In this document: one piece after another, positions 25,307 to 34,638 of the stretch
Position numbering within the stretch: the first letter of the stretch is position 1
Layout of the letters: each line of letters opens with the position of its first letter
Source of the DNA: a virus
Length of the DNA: 64,000 nucleotides
Direction: 5' to 3' (one strand)
IMG/VR virus record: IMGVR_UViG_3300039106_000282
Coordinates: 1 to 64,000 of that record
The notes under the pieces: generated by a model
What the model was told of the DNA's origin: nothing
The model's database searches: none
Seen by the model: the letters and a program-made list of their open reading frames with translations, nothing else
Program-made: the position numbers and the translations under genes

Positions 25307-27373
25307 TTATTTTTTCATATTAGCTGCTTGTGCCGCTAATACCTTAGCTCGGAGCGCGGGGTTTGTTCCTACCCCTGCAACTATATTTGAGGTAGGTTGT
25401 GATTCCCCTGATTTGGCTGACTGTGTTACGGCTGGTTGTTGTGTTACGGCTGGTTGTTGTACGACTGCAGGTGGTTGTATAGCCTGTTGCGATTGTGATG
25501 GGCTAGGTGCTAATACCGTGCCTGTTCCCGCAGCTGGTTGAGGTTGTACTGTTACTTGTGGACCAACTAAAGAAGCAACGCCCCCTGCATTAGAGTTCAT
25601 TGCTTGAGGACTGATAACCGCACCTAAGTTAGATATATTTAAAGGCCCTAAATTATTCTGCGCAGGGGAGATAGGTCCAACAATAGCTGATGAAGGTCCA
25701 CCATTACTTGGGTTAATAGGCTGAGGTCCACTCGTTGGAAGAGATACAGTTTGCGCAGATAAGGTATTTATACCACTAGGTGTTACGACAGCACTAGGGT
25801 TAAGCGTTACTTGTTGAGGTCCTAAATTGCTAGACATCCCTGTAAAATTATTTCCGGCGCTTACAGACGGTACTACTGATGTTGAATAAGGGACAACCGT
25901 TGCTTGATTTGCCGCAGATTGTTGAGCAGCATTTACCGAGGGAGAGTTAGATAACGCCACAGTATCAGGAGTAAGCGTTACTTGTTGAGGTCCTAAGTCT
26001 CTTTGTGCTGGGGTCGGGTTTACAATAGCTGATGTAGGCCCACCGTTACTTGGGTTTAGGGCTACTGTTTTTGCAGCAGCAGCTTTTTCGGCAGCTATTC
26101 GTGCATCTTCAATGGCTTTTTGTTCAGCTGCCGCTTTTATACTAGCCTGTCTAGCTGTCTCTTCTTGGGCAGCTTTCTCCGCCGCCTGTTGATTAGCTAA
26201 CGCTACTAACCCTGCTTGCCTGTCAGCTTCGGCTTTATCTGCTGCGGCTTTATCTGCTGCGGCTTTATCTGCTGCGGCTTTCTCAGCAGCTATCTCCTCT
26301 GGTGTTTTTACATGCCCCCAATTTGTAGACTTACCAGGGTCTACGACCTTACCAGTATCTACGACCTTACCAGGGTCTACGACCTTACCAGTATCTACGA
26401 CCTTACCAGTATCTACGACCTTACCAGGGTCTACGACCTTACCAGGGTCTACAGGAATCTGTGTGTTAGTCGTATCAGGTGCACCGGGTTTTGCTAATTG
26501 TTCAGCTGATTCAGTTGCACTAGGTTGGGTTAATTTTACAAGCCCGTTATTGGGTAAGGTAGGCCTTACTAAAGGATTAGCACGAGTGCCCCCTGCATAA
26601 TTAGTACCCGCAGAATTAAACAAATTTACTAGGTCTTGTGGAATAGCGTTCTTGTTAAATGGGGTTTGTATGTTTGTAAGTTTAGGTTTTTCCACTGCGG
26701 CTAAAGGGTTTACATAGTTTGCCGCATAAGGGTTTTTATACCCCGATATAAGCCCACTTAACACATCTCCAAAAGGCGTAGCTTGAGTATTCTTAGAAGG
26801 GTCCCATGTCCCTGCATTAGGGTCATAGTTCTCTAGTGCAGCGGTATCTTTTTCAGCTTTAGCTGTTTTATCTTGTAGAGCAACGGCATTAGCTTCTTTT
26901 TGTTTAGGTGTGAGCTCTACACCAGACGATTTAAAAGTAAGCGCTGTGTCTACTTGAGAAGGGTCTTTAACAAATGAGCTTAAAAGATTCTGTGCAGCAA
27001 CTGAGCCTATACCACCAGAGAAGTTATTCCAGTCGTAGTTAGTAGCCTCTTTCATTTTTGCCGTAGCCCAATCAGTAACGGCTTTGTCTAATGACGCAGG
27101 GGGTTCTACGCCCTCTGCAAGGGCTTTAATATAAGTAGGTGCAAATATCGTTTTACCGTCCGCATCTTTTAGACTTCCGTACTTCTTAGTTAGCTCATCA
27201 GTACGGTACTTTACTGCTTCAGGGTCTGTACTCTTTGCATAGAAGTTAGTTAAAGCTGTCTGATACTTAGCTGAAACCTTACCGTTCTTATCTGTGTACT
27301 TAGCTATGTCAGGTTTAACAATCAGTTTTGTACCGGGCTGTGTATACCCTGTCGTAATTTTTGGCGCTGCCAT
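25307..27373 (-). CDS. large low-complexity virion-type protein with tandem repeats (688 aa)
   Basis: The N-terminal 200 residues are soluble, Lys/Thr/Asp-rich, and look folded. Residues about 305-350 are six to seven copies of DPGKVV/DTGKVV. These are followed by an AAADKA coiled coil with further Ala/Glu/Lys helix to about 440. The rest is Pro/Gln/Ser-rich and repeats NPSNGGPTSAIV and LGPQQVTL segments. It ends in AAQAANMKK. It is probably a long flexible internal or tail-associated protein. No family is recognised. Confidence 0.65.
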   Translation of the reverse strand: MAAPKITTGYTQPGTKLIVKPDIAKYTDKNGKVSAKYQTALTNFYAKSTDPEAVKYRTDELTKKYGSLKDADGKTIFAPTYIKALAEGVEPPASLDKAVTDWATAKMKEATNYDWNNFSGGIGSVAAQNLLSSFVKDPSQVDTALTFKSSGVELTPKQKEANAVALQDKTAKAEKDTAALENYDPNAGTWDPSKNTQATPFGDVLSGLISGYKNPYAANYVNPLAAVEKPKLTNIQTPFNKNAIPQDLVNLFNSAGTNYAGGTRANPLVRPTLPNNGLVKLTQPSATESAEQLAKPGAPDTTNTQIPVDPGKVVDPGKVVDTGKVVDTGKVVDPGKVVDTGKVVDPGKSTNWGHVKTPEEIAAEKAAADKAAADKAAADKAEADRQAGLVALANQQAAEKAAQEETARQASIKAAAEQKAIEDARIAAEKAAAAKTVALNPSNGGPTSAIVNPTPAQRDLGPQQVTLTPDTVALSNSPSVNAAQQSAANQATVVPYSTSVVPSVSAGNNFTGMSSNLGPQQVTLNPSAVVTPSGINTLSAQTVSLPTSGPQPINPSNGGPSSAIVGPISPAQNNLGPLNISNLGAVISPQAMNSNAGGVASLVGPQVTVQPQPAAGTGTVLAPSPSQSQQAIQPPAVVQQPAVTQQPAVTQSAKSGESQPTSNIVAGVGTNPALRAKVLAAQAANMKK
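26230..26283. repeat. 15-bp tandem repeat (Ala-Asp-Lys-Ala-Ala helix)
   Basis: Three near-identical units of ctttatctgctgcgg (plus-strand reading) encode the AAADK repeat of the 25307-27373 protein, extending its coiled-coil segment. The array directly adjoins the 18-bp array in the same gene. Confidence 0.85.
26330..26454. repeat. 18-bp tandem repeat inside the 25307-27373 gene
   Basis: About six to seven units of ctacgaccttaccag followed by ggt or tat (plus-strand reading) encode DPGKVV or DTGKVV on the minus strand. Only two unit variants occur, and they alternate irregularly. This indicates recent slippage or unequal recombination. Copy number is likely to vary between relatives. Confidence 0.9.
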
Positions 27374-27382
27374 CTCTATCTC

Positions 27383-28021
27383 CTATGCTGGCAAGTGTTT
27401 ATTAGCCTTGCGGAGATTTTCCGTGGCTGGGATAACTTGAAGATTTGTTGGTACGTGAAGCCCAGAAACATACTTACCCTGTAAAGGTATTATATGGTCA
27501 ACGTGCCATGCAAAACCAAATAGTTTTGTGCGTAATGCTGATAGCTCATACGCTTGTTCAATCATCCATCGGTCAGTTTCTGTTAACCATGCAGGGGTAC
27601 GTTTTAATTCTGCACAACGTCTCTTAGCATCAAGTGCTCTTAATTTTTCGGGGTTATTTAGTCTATAGGTTTTTTTAACTAACTTAGTATTTTCATGATG
27701 AGGGTTGTTTATACGCCATTTTATTTGATTTAGACGAGCTTTTTCTAACCTTATTAGGCGTTTTTCTTCACTTTCTGTAGCCCTTGAAATACGCATTTTT
27801 TCAGCTAACTCGGGTAATTTATGCGCCCGTTCTCTTTTTTTACGAGCATTGTATGACTCACGATTATTAACCATTCGTATACGTTCAGCTTTCGTTTTGC
27901 ATTCTATACAATTACCATCCGATGTGCGCCGCAATAAGTGACCTTTAGCGCAGGGGTTTTCTGGGATATACCTACTCTCCCCATTATTACGCGCAATTAT
28001 ACGAGCTTCACTTTTTTTCAT
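27383..28021 (-). CDS. free-standing HNH homing-type endonuclease
   Basis: A 212-residue basic protein. An N-terminal zinc knuckle (C24, then GNCIEC) is followed by a long Arg/Lys-rich helical region and the C-terminal HNH core [27 protein letters not shown] with [10 protein letters not shown]. It lies between two internal virion genes and overlaps the upstream one by ATGA. This is the typical placement of a free-standing homing endonuclease in a phage structural block. It likely promotes its own spread by cutting genomes that lack it. Confidence 0.88.
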   Translation of the reverse strand: MKKSEARIIARNNGESRYIPENPCAKGHLLRRTSDGNCIECKTKAERIRMVNNRESYNARKKRERAHKLPELAEKMRISRATESEEKRLIRLEKARLNQIKWRINNPHHENTKLVKKTYRLNNPEKLRALDAKRRCAELKRTPAWLTETDRWMIEQAYELSALRTKLFGFAWHVDHIIPLQGKYVSGLHVPTNLQVIPATENLRKANKHLPA

Positions 28022-29436
28022 AGGTCATCCAAATGTCTAGCGGCTTTTGAATCAACTGCGAACTTACCTTTACCTATAGATTTTTTACGGTCATTTTGTA
28101 CTCTGTCCATCATAGCGTAAAGCGCTTTAGCCCCTGCATCAGTTGACCCGTTACCAATTTCAGATACAATTCTTGAAGGAATGACGAATTCGTTTGCCGC
28201 AAGTCTAGCAGGTTGCTTGCCGCCAATCGTAGCATTTATTGAATCTGAAACCCCGTCACCTGGACCTTTAAGCAGTCTACCGCCATCAGAGTATCCTCCT
28301 AAATCAGAAACACCACCGTGTGCCATCATCTGCACAGAGTCTCCCATATACCCTTGATTGTTTGTCACTTCGTTGCGGTTAGGAATATCGAGCGTTCCTG
28401 GGTTTTGCATCTTTGGCGTTTGGTCGTAGTTATCTAAATCTGTTACACCACCAGCAGCCATCGTTCTGTAAGGTTGGTACGCATTGTTATCCCATTTATA
28501 GAGACTACGGATTCCTTTCTGCTCTGGCATCGTAGGGTCAGAAGTTAATGCATTATCTAGTGCCATATTAGTTGCACCCCCAATAACCGCAGAAGTTATA
28601 CCTGGATTATTTGTAGCAAACTGACCAATCGTACCGCCCATCTGACCTAAACCGCCAGCAGCTGCGCCACCTACACCACCAGATACCGCGCCAGTTAACA
28701 TACCTCTGCCAACATCTTTACCTTGAGCACCAGCCATAAGACCGTTAATACCTGCGCCATACACTGCGTTTTCAAGAGCTTGGCCACCTATTTTACTCCC
28801 TACTTGACTCTCTACACCTGCTTTGTTTAGGAGTTCTTGTCCCCATCCAGGACCTGTAGACCCGTTAAGAAGTACATCACTATTTTGCGGTACTTCGGCT
28901 AGTACATTTAGAGGCTGAGAGTTAGGTAAAGGTTGAGCCATAGGAGGTGGAGTTTGTGCGCCTAACCCTTGAGTAATTACACCTCCTCCTTGGTCGATAG
29001 GTGGGGGTAGCGCTGCCGTTGTAGCTTGACTCGCTGCTGGATTCACTACGGCTTGGCTTGCAGGGTTTACTGCAGCTGTTGGGTCTACAGCAGGGAGTGC
29101 TGATATACCTTGGTTAGCTACTTGCCCTGTGCCTTGCACAGCAGCTTGCTCTGTACCCTGTACAACAGCTTCTTTACCTACCTCCTTACCTACTTCAGTA
29201 GCTACTTCTGCACCTTGTAATGCAGGGGCTGCTGCGGCTAATGCTCCAGAAGCAAGCCCACTAATACCTCCCATTAAAGCGCCTTCACCAACATCTCCAC
29301 CAGTAGCGGCAGATACACCAGCGCCAAGTCCAGCACCAACAGCACCCGTAGCAGCAGCTCCAGCAATACCTCCTACTACAGCACTAGCACCTGCACTAAT
29401 AGCAGCCGCGCTAACCATACTTGCAATAAAACTCAT
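28018..29436 (-). CDS. glycine-zipper internal virion protein (472 aa)
   Basis: The first 90 residues are almost only Ala, Gly, Ser and Val ([20 protein letters not shown]...), a glycine-zipper-like membrane-inserting region. A second Gly/Ala stretch lies near 215-290. The C-terminal part has [19 protein letters not shown] and the recognisable block [10 protein letters not shown]...[14 protein letters not shown]...[19 protein letters not shown], which I have seen at the ends of phage structural proteins. The protein could form part of the trans-envelope channel during DNA ejection. The exact role is inferred. Confidence 0.7.
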   Translation of the reverse strand: MSFIASMVSAAAISAGASAVVGGIAGAAATGAVGAGLGAGVSAATGGDVGEGALMGGISGLASGALAAAAPALQGAEVATEVGKEVGKEAVVQGTEQAAVQGTGQVANQGISALPAVDPTAAVNPASQAVVNPAASQATTAALPPPIDQGGGVITQGLGAQTPPPMAQPLPNSQPLNVLAEVPQNSDVLLNGSTGPGWGQELLNKAGVESQVGSKIGGQALENAVYGAGINGLMAGAQGKDVGRGMLTGAVSGGVGGAAAGGLGQMGGTIGQFATNNPGITSAVIGGATNMALDNALTSDPTMPEQKGIRSLYKWDNNAYQPYRTMAAGGVTDLDNYDQTPKMQNPGTLDIPNRNEVTNNQGYMGDSVQMMAHGGVSDLGGYSDGGRLLKGPGDGVSDSINATIGGKQPARLAANEFVIPSRIVSEIGNGSTDAGAKALYAMMDRVQNDRKKSIGKGKFAVDSKAARHLDDL

Positions 29437-29861
29437 AAACCTTCCCCAATTAACTGTTGTGTTTTTAGCTCGTACTCTTCAAAAGTATCGGATACAAGCG
29501 CTTCTTCGATAGCCTCAACGCTATCAAGGTCAGTTCTATGAACTGTAATAAATGTGCAATCTGTTTCAGCATAGCCTAGGCGTTTGATACCGGGCTTATC
29601 TACTGTGATGTAAGGTGCGGTAACGACTGTAGAAGTCTCACCGTTTGTGATGCGAAGTGTACCCTGAGCTAGAATACCAATGCTTTCGTGATTGTGAATC
29701 TTACCTGTAAGCAAACAGCCTTTAGGAATAAAAAGAGACCGACAGTAAACACCTTCTAGATGATAATGCTGTGCGGGAGACTCTACCTGTGGCATAGCCT
29801 TCATAAGGGCTTCTAATTCTAAGATTTTTGGCATATTGCCAAGGGTTGCTAAATCGCTCAC
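29433..29861 (-). CDS. cupin-like phage protein (142 aa)
   Basis: The core has the cupin pattern: HLEGVYCRSLFIPKGCLLTGKIHNHESIGILAQGTLRI (residues about 34-71, with H57 and H59 and the E/G turn), then a second small-barrel segment ending FITVHRT. Cupins bind metals or small molecules. In phage structural blocks such proteins are uncharacterised. It overlaps the following gene by ATGA. Confidence 0.7.
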   Translation of the reverse strand: MSDLATLGNMPKILELEALMKAMPQVESPAQHYHLEGVYCRSLFIPKGCLLTGKIHNHESIGILAQGTLRITNGETSTVVTAPYITVDKPGIKRLGYAETDCTFITVHRTDLDSVEAIEEALVSDTFEEYELKTQQLIGEGL

Positions 29862-29888
29862 GATACCTCCAAAGTTTAGCTAATAATA

Positions 29889-30518
29889 TCATGAGTATAG
29901 TGCTGAAACAAACGTAGCGGTAAGGATAACTGGCGGTATTGCAGGTGAGAACGCGTTTGCTGCTTCTGCTTTAATAATAGCGCGAGTATCATCAGCAGCC
30001 CACATAAGCTGAAAGTAATCCCCCGCGTTCATAGGAAGTACAAAATTCCACGCCGCTACTGACTCAGAAGAGCTAGACCCCGTCAATTGAAGTTTAGTAT
30101 TAGACTCTGCAATATCAACACCATTTACTCTAGGCCACACCCATATACCAATATTTGAGCCGCCTGTTTTAGCTAACTGTAAAGAGAACTGAAAGTTATA
30201 ATATCCAGCTACGCCTATCTCGATATGAGAGGTTGTTGTTCCAATAGCAACTTGGTTTGACGTAGCTGTGTCAGTGAATGGTATGGCGTAAGCTGTGTTT
30301 ATAACAGGTATCGTCTGCTGCGTGGTTAAATAAAAACTACCGTTTGGAAATCTAAACGCTGCTCCACCCGCTATGCTCAGTAATGATTGGAATACATTAT
30401 CGAGTTGATTGAAGTAAAGGCGAAGTACGTTGTTTAATTGGTCAATATACTGTTTATCATATTGTATCGTAGCAAAAGGTAAACTTGGTGCTTTAGGTGT
30501 CTGGACTGTATTACTCAT
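29889..30518 (-). CDS. jelly-roll structural protein (C1q/TNF-like)
   Basis: An N-terminal helix (IDQLNNVLRLYFNQLDNVFQSLL) could trimerise the chain. The remainder alternates beta strands with the C1q-like features GVAGYYNFQFSLQLAKTG, VWPRVNGVDI and NFVLPMNAGDYFQLMWAADD. This predicts a trimeric jelly-roll head or tail fibre domain. It lies directly downstream of the nozzle-like gene. Confidence 0.75.
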   Translation of the reverse strand: MSNTVQTPKAPSLPFATIQYDKQYIDQLNNVLRLYFNQLDNVFQSLLSIAGGAAFRFPNGSFYLTTQQTIPVINTAYAIPFTDTATSNQVAIGTTTSHIEIGVAGYYNFQFSLQLAKTGGSNIGIWVWPRVNGVDIAESNTKLQLTGSSSSESVAAWNFVLPMNAGDYFQLMWAADDTRAIIKAEAANAFSPAIPPVILTATFVSALYS

Positions 30519-30524
30519 TTAGTA

Positions 30525-32621
30525 TCAACCCCTTGCGCCGTCTAGTTTGAAATCGAGTCGCATAGCGCCAAGCTGCCACATAGACCCTAGCTGTTCATTC
30601 TCAACCTTAAAAGAGAACTGTCTGCCACGTACACGAATAAATACCTGCCCTGTGAACTGTTCAATAGGCACAACAGCAGTTCTTGTAATCACTGCATTAT
30701 CACTGCCGCCAACAGAAGCTGGCGTTGTATACCCACTCCCTGCATTTACCAAAGGTATTACACTAAGAGTAGCCGCTGGGTTATCGGTTGTAGAGCCTCT
30801 AAAAGTTAAATCGGGCAACACTCTGCGGATAAATACAAAATTATGCCCATCATCAATATCAAACTCAGAGCTTGTGATATAAGCATGAATAGCAGTAGAT
30901 GTTGAAGTTTCATTATCGTCAAGCCCGTCTTCATGATTTACTAAGTTCTTAGTATAGGTAGCTGCAATGGGGTAATCTAAAATCCCAGAGTCTAGCCAAG
31001 CGGTGCGACCCATCGTACCGTAATACCATATATCTTCAGCATAATTATAGATTGCGTATTTATCCACAACCGTACTACCTGAGCTACAGTAGAACCACCA
31101 AACTTCATTAAATCCTTCGTTAGTACTAGCAAACACTTGCTCTGCTTGTTGTACATTAAAGTTTCCAAAGATGTATTCTCGTAAGTCGCAGTTTTGAGTC
31201 TGCACACGTCCATCGTATTTATAAAACTTATCACGCCCCATCCAGTAAACTACGCCAGAAGCTAGAGCCGCTGCATTTTGCCCTATGATAGAGATGTTAT
31301 CGCCTAGAAGCTGTGCGTTCCATACCAGCGGATACCCCAAATACTGCATAGAATAAAGAGTCGAGTCAGTCCAAACTAATATCTCTTGGCGAGACTGTAG
31401 TGCTGTAATAATCTGAGAACCGCGAGTAAGGCTTAGTGAACCCGCTTGGTTAGTGGTAGAAGGCGTCCAGTCAGCCGCATTCTCTTGGTCAGACCAGCGT
31501 ACTAGCAGTGGGTTTTGAGTAGATACACCGTAGTCATTACAACCAAAAGCAAATACAAAGCGGAAAGTGTCTGATACGGTAATATAGTTTTGAATAGTGG
31601 GGACATCCAATGCACCATTAATAGTCGTTAGATTTACTGCGCGTACTGAGATAGACTGCGTGCCTGACTGTGTACCTGTAGTATTAATTAAAGCCCCTGA
31701 TGGCGTAGCGGATACATTAAATATCCCTGCAACATAGTTGCGCACATAATAAGTTGTTCCAGCGGCAAGCCCTGTAGGTAGAGCACCAGATGTTTCAAAC
31801 ACTATAGGTGCGCCTTCGGTATAGTGGTCTGTAGCTGTAATAACCGCAGGGGTTGCTATCGTAATCGTTGCAGTGGTACTTGCAAACCCTCTGTCTGCAT
31901 AATAGTAATACATCGCCCCCGTGCGAGGACCAAAGATTAAGTCTTGCCCGTAGTTGCTCTGTGACCATAAGCGAAGTGAGTCGGACGATGCTTGTCCTGT
32001 ACCCCAAGAGCCACTACCCCACGCCCCTGCACCCCAACCGCTAGTGGGTGTTTGATATTCTGGACCTGTTGATATCTGATAGACAGCCCGTACCGTACCG
32101 CCATTTCCAGTATCTGAACTGTTCGCCGCATACCCTACATTAATCGTATAAGTATTAGCAGATACATAGGTGATTTTATATTCGCGGTTAAGTAGTGACG
32201 CTGTAATCGTACCGCCAAGACCCGTTGCACCGTTATAAGTAACATAGTCTCCATTTTCACACCCATGCCCTGCGTGTGTTACCGAAATAACAGATGAGCC
32301 AGTAGTTGCTGTAAAAGGGCTAGTTAGTGTAGTGGCTATGCGTATAGGCGTAATATCGTAGTAGTCTCCTCCACGAGAGATATAGAATTTCTCATTAGTC
32401 CCAACACCTATAAGCGTGACTTGTCCAAGCGTTTCCCAAGCCCATAGTGAACGGCATATCCCTGCAAAGAGACTACTGGATATCTTATTCCACCCACCTA
32501 TTTTCTGAGGAGTACCTTGACGAAACCGAATCTTATCGCAGTCATACCATCCACCTTCTGTATATAGGCGCGTGTTTTCGCGATTGACTCCGCTCTTGAC
32601 CGAGAGCTTTTTTAACACCAT
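30525..32621 (-). CDS. tail nozzle-like protein (T7 gp12 / P22 gp10 type)
   Basis: A 698-residue beta-rich protein starting with SGVNRENTRLYTEGGWYDCDKIRFRQG and GGWNKIS. This opening is typical of podovirus tail-hub/nozzle proteins, in which beta-propeller-like repeats form the distal tail tube. Several internal segments follow (WGAGAWGSGSWG, then repeated VLVWTDSTLYSMQY-like sheets). The C-terminal RVRGRQFSFKVENE...WQLGAMRLDFKLDGAR matches the end of that type. It lies between the endolysin and the adhesin-like protein. Confidence 0.75.
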   Translation of the reverse strand: MVLKKLSVKSGVNRENTRLYTEGGWYDCDKIRFRQGTPQKIGGWNKISSSLFAGICRSLWAWETLGQVTLIGVGTNEKFYISRGGDYYDITPIRIATTLTSPFTATTGSSVISVTHAGHGCENGDYVTYNGATGLGGTITASLLNREYKITYVSANTYTINVGYAANSSDTGNGGTVRAVYQISTGPEYQTPTSGWGAGAWGSGSWGTGQASSDSLRLWSQSNYGQDLIFGPRTGAMYYYYADRGFASTTATITIATPAVITATDHYTEGAPIVFETSGALPTGLAAGTTYYVRNYVAGIFNVSATPSGALINTTGTQSGTQSISVRAVNLTTINGALDVPTIQNYITVSDTFRFVFAFGCNDYGVSTQNPLLVRWSDQENAADWTPSTTNQAGSLSLTRGSQIITALQSRQEILVWTDSTLYSMQYLGYPLVWNAQLLGDNISIIGQNAAALASGVVYWMGRDKFYKYDGRVQTQNCDLREYIFGNFNVQQAEQVFASTNEGFNEVWWFYCSSGSTVVDKYAIYNYAEDIWYYGTMGRTAWLDSGILDYPIAATYTKNLVNHEDGLDDNETSTSTAIHAYITSSEFDIDDGHNFVFIRRVLPDLTFRGSTTDNPAATLSVIPLVNAGSGYTTPASVGGSDNAVITRTAVVPIEQFTGQVFIRVRGRQFSFKVENEQLGSMWQLGAMRLDFKLDGARG

Positions 32622-32645
32622 TTTATTCCACCCTTAATCAAGAGA

Positions 32646-33095
32646 TTAGTCCTGTTTTAAAAACAACTCAGCTTCAGCGTTTCTACGTCTTGTTAAGCCT
32701 GCAAGTGGTTTGCCGCCTGCTTTGTCCCAGCGTAGGAATTGCTTGGCTACTTCTGATTTAGGCTCACCCGCTTTAAGCATCTTGACAAGCGTTGAAGAGA
32801 CAAAGTTCCCACTGCCGATGTTATAGCATAGAGAAACTAAAGCGTCATATTCATTCTGTGTAAGCTCAACACCTACCGTATTTACTGTGTGTTCGTAGGT
32901 GGCTACTGTTTTAGTAAGTAGCATTAATGCCGCTCCTTCATTTGGGAGAGCTTGATTTGCTTTTACAGGACTACCGTCTGCATAGCGCGTTGAGCCAATA
33001 CCAATAGTCCAAACACCTGCTGGACATTTATAAGAGAGTAGTTTGCACCCTTCAAACTCTTTAATTAACTTTAACCCTTCAGCACCAATTTTCAT
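32646..33095 (-). CDS. GH24 endolysin (T4-type lysozyme)
   Basis: Muramidase cutting peptidoglycan glycan strands. The catalytic row is E15, C24 and T30 in EFEGCKLLSYKCPAGVWTIG: the T4 E-x8-D-x5-T triad with Asp replaced by Cys, a variant known in this family. C-terminal features are LVSLCYNIGSGNF and LRWDKAGGKPLAGLTRRRNAE. There is no N-terminal signal-anchor, so it needs the holins encoded immediately upstream. The length of 149 residues is normal. Confidence 0.95.
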   Translation of the reverse strand: MKIGAEGLKLIKEFEGCKLLSYKCPAGVWTIGIGSTRYADGSPVKANQALPNEGAALMLLTKTVATYEHTVNTVGVELTQNEYDALVSLCYNIGSGNFVSSTLVKMLKAGEPKSEVAKQFLRWDKAGGKPLAGLTRRRNAEAELFLKQD

Positions 33096-33337
33096 TTCTT
33101 CCCTCTCATTAGTAGTATGGTAGTGAGCTTTTGACTTAGGCGTATCATATCATTATCTAGCACACGAATCTGGTCAATTAACTCAATTAAGGCATCCATC
33201 GCTTCTTGCAAAATCGGCTTAACTATTGTGGTCACCCAAATCCAAACAAAGTACACGATATACCCCATGCCGCCAGCCGCTACGATAGGAAAGCCATACA
33301 CGTTAATATATTTTGCAATTGCTTCAGCGTCCATCAT
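33092..33337 (-). CDS. holin candidate 1 (81 aa)
   Basis: The N-terminus YINVYGFPIVAAGGMGYIVYFVWIWVTTIV forms one transmembrane helix, followed by an amphipathic coiled coil and a basic end (RGKK). It overlaps the endolysin start by ATGA and the next holin-like gene upstream, forming a lysis cassette. Its plan is the same as that of the 33334 gene (GFPI near the start, one membrane helix, then a helix with LDxxxxxMSxxI/MIRLSQKL). Confidence 0.78.
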   Translation of the reverse strand: MMDAEAIAKYINVYGFPIVAAGGMGYIVYFVWIWVTTIVKPILQEAMDALIELIDQIRVLDNDMIRLSQKLTTILLMRGKK

Positions 33338-33585
33338 TCTACCTTCTTGATTGGTTTTTCTGGTGTTATTTCGAGTGCTTGCGATACTAAACTGTCGATA
33401 TTGAGGATGTCGTTTGACATACCCGTCACTCGTTTATCAAGTTGCTTGATAATACCGATAAGGCTTTTAATCTTCTCAAGCACACTATCAAGCAGGAACT
33501 TTAGCGTCAAAAATACAAAGTACATCCCAAGGCAGGATGAACCAATAGGAAACCCAACATCAGTTATAAATTGAAGGATTTCCAT
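33334..33585 (-). CDS. holin candidate 2, paralogue-like (83 aa)
   Basis: Starts with FITDVGFPIGSSCLGMYFVFLTLKFLLD, one transmembrane helix, then KIKSLIGIIKQLDKRVTGMSNDI coiled coil and a basic tail. The two adjacent small genes share the GFPI signature, one N-terminal helix and a charged coiled-coil tail, so they are either a holin/antiholin pair or a recent duplication. The stop and start of the pair overlap. Confidence 0.78.
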   Translation of the reverse strand: MEILQFITDVGFPIGSSCLGMYFVFLTLKFLLDSVLEKIKSLIGIIKQLDKRVTGMSNDILNIDSLVSQALEITPEKPIKKVE

Positions 33586-33588
33586 TAT

Positions 33589-34638
33589 TTAAGTTGAAGT
33601 TGCATAAAGTGGATAGGTACTACTGTCATACCCAACTGCTACAAATAACCCAGAGCTATTTACTGTGACTGAAAGCATTCGTGCATAAGTTGAACTACCA
33701 TTCATAGCTGCTGGTGTAGTCCATGTAGACCCATTACTTGAAGTTGCATAAACTGGATAATCACTAAGGTTATTCCCTACTGCGACAAATAGCCCAGAGC
33801 CATTTACTGTTACTGATGGCATATATGCATATACAGAACTACCGTTCATAAGAGCGGGAGTAGTCCACGTAGAACCATTACTTGAAGTTGCATATAGTGG
33901 GTACCCACTACTGCTATTCCCAACAGCTACAAATAATCCAGAGCTATTTACTGTTACTGAAAGCATAGATGCAATTACTGAACTACCATTCATAAGAGCG
34001 GGAGTAGTCCACGTAGAACCATTACTTGAAGTTGCATAAACTGGGTAATTACTACCGTTATACCCTACAGCTACAAATAGCCCAGAACTATTTACTGTAA
34101 CTGACAGCATTCGTGCAATTACAGAACTACCATTCATAAGAGCGGGAGTAGTCCATGTAGACCCATTACTTGAAGTTGCATAAACTGGATAAGTGTTACT
34201 ATCAAACCCTACCGCTACAAATAGTCCAGAGCTATTTACTGTAACTGAAGTCATAAATGCAATTACTGAACTACCATTCATAAGTGCTGGTGTAGTCCAT
34301 GTAGAACCATTACTTGAAGTTGCATATAGTGGGTAACCGTCAGTATCATACCCAACAGCTACAAATAATCCAGAACTATTAACTGTTACTGAAGTCATTA
34401 GTGCATAAGTTGAACTACCATTCATAGCTGCTGGCGTAGTCCACGTAGAACCATCACTTGAAGTTGCATAAAATGGACGAGTACTAGAACCGTACCCTAC
34501 AGCTACAAACAATCCAGAACTATTAATTGTTACTGAACTCATTACTGCAGGGGATGCACTACCATTCATAAGTGCTGGTGTAGTAAACCCAAACAGTTTG
34601 TTAACCCCTGCAAGGATAACTTGCATAATACCCGTCAT
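33589..34638 (-). CDS. seven-repeat Asp-box beta-propeller protein
   Basis: The 349-residue chain consists almost wholly of seven repeats of 48 residues (144 bp). Each repeat contains SVTVNSSGLFVAVG, a variable 6-8 residue loop, P-[LFV]-YATSSNGSTWTTPA and MNGS. The SSDGSTWT/SSNGSTWT segment is the Asp-box pattern of sialidase-like and BNR propellers, so seven blades of one beta-propeller are predicted. It lies among fibre and adhesin genes just upstream of the holins. A surface-exposed receptor-binding or glycan-binding role is inferred. A short hydrophobic N-terminus (MQVILAGVNKLFGF) precedes the repeats. Confidence 0.8.
   Translation of the reverse strand: MTGIMQVILAGVNKLFGFTTPALMNGSASPAVMSSVTINSSGLFVAVGYGSSTRPFYATSSDGSTWTTPAAMNGSSTYALMTSVTVNSSGLFVAVGYDTDGYPLYATSSNGSTWTTPALMNGSSVIAFMTSVTVNSSGLFVAVGFDSNTYPVYATSSNGSTWTTPALMNGSSVIARMLSVTVNSSGLFVAVGYNGSNYPVYATSSNGSTWTTPALMNGSSVIASMLSVTVNSSGLFVAVGNSSSGYPLYATSSNGSTWTTPALMNGSSVYAYMPSVTVNGSGLFVAVGNNLSDYPVYATSSNGSTWTTPAAMNGSSTYARMLSVTVNSSGLFVAVGYDSSTYPLYATST
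33597..34604. repeat. seven 144-bp direct repeats (propeller blades)
   Basis: Period measured directly: the string aagttgcata recurs at 33741 and 33885, 144 bases apart, and the blocks continue regularly through the gene. Framework positions are nearly identical at DNA level, while the loop codons differ. This points to duplication and homogenisation (gene conversion) with retained loop diversity. Confidence 0.9.

Noticed and set aside
33589-34638. Diversity-generating retroelement target
   Set aside because: The repeat loops vary, but no reverse transcriptase, template repeat or adenine-specific mutation pattern is visible in the window.
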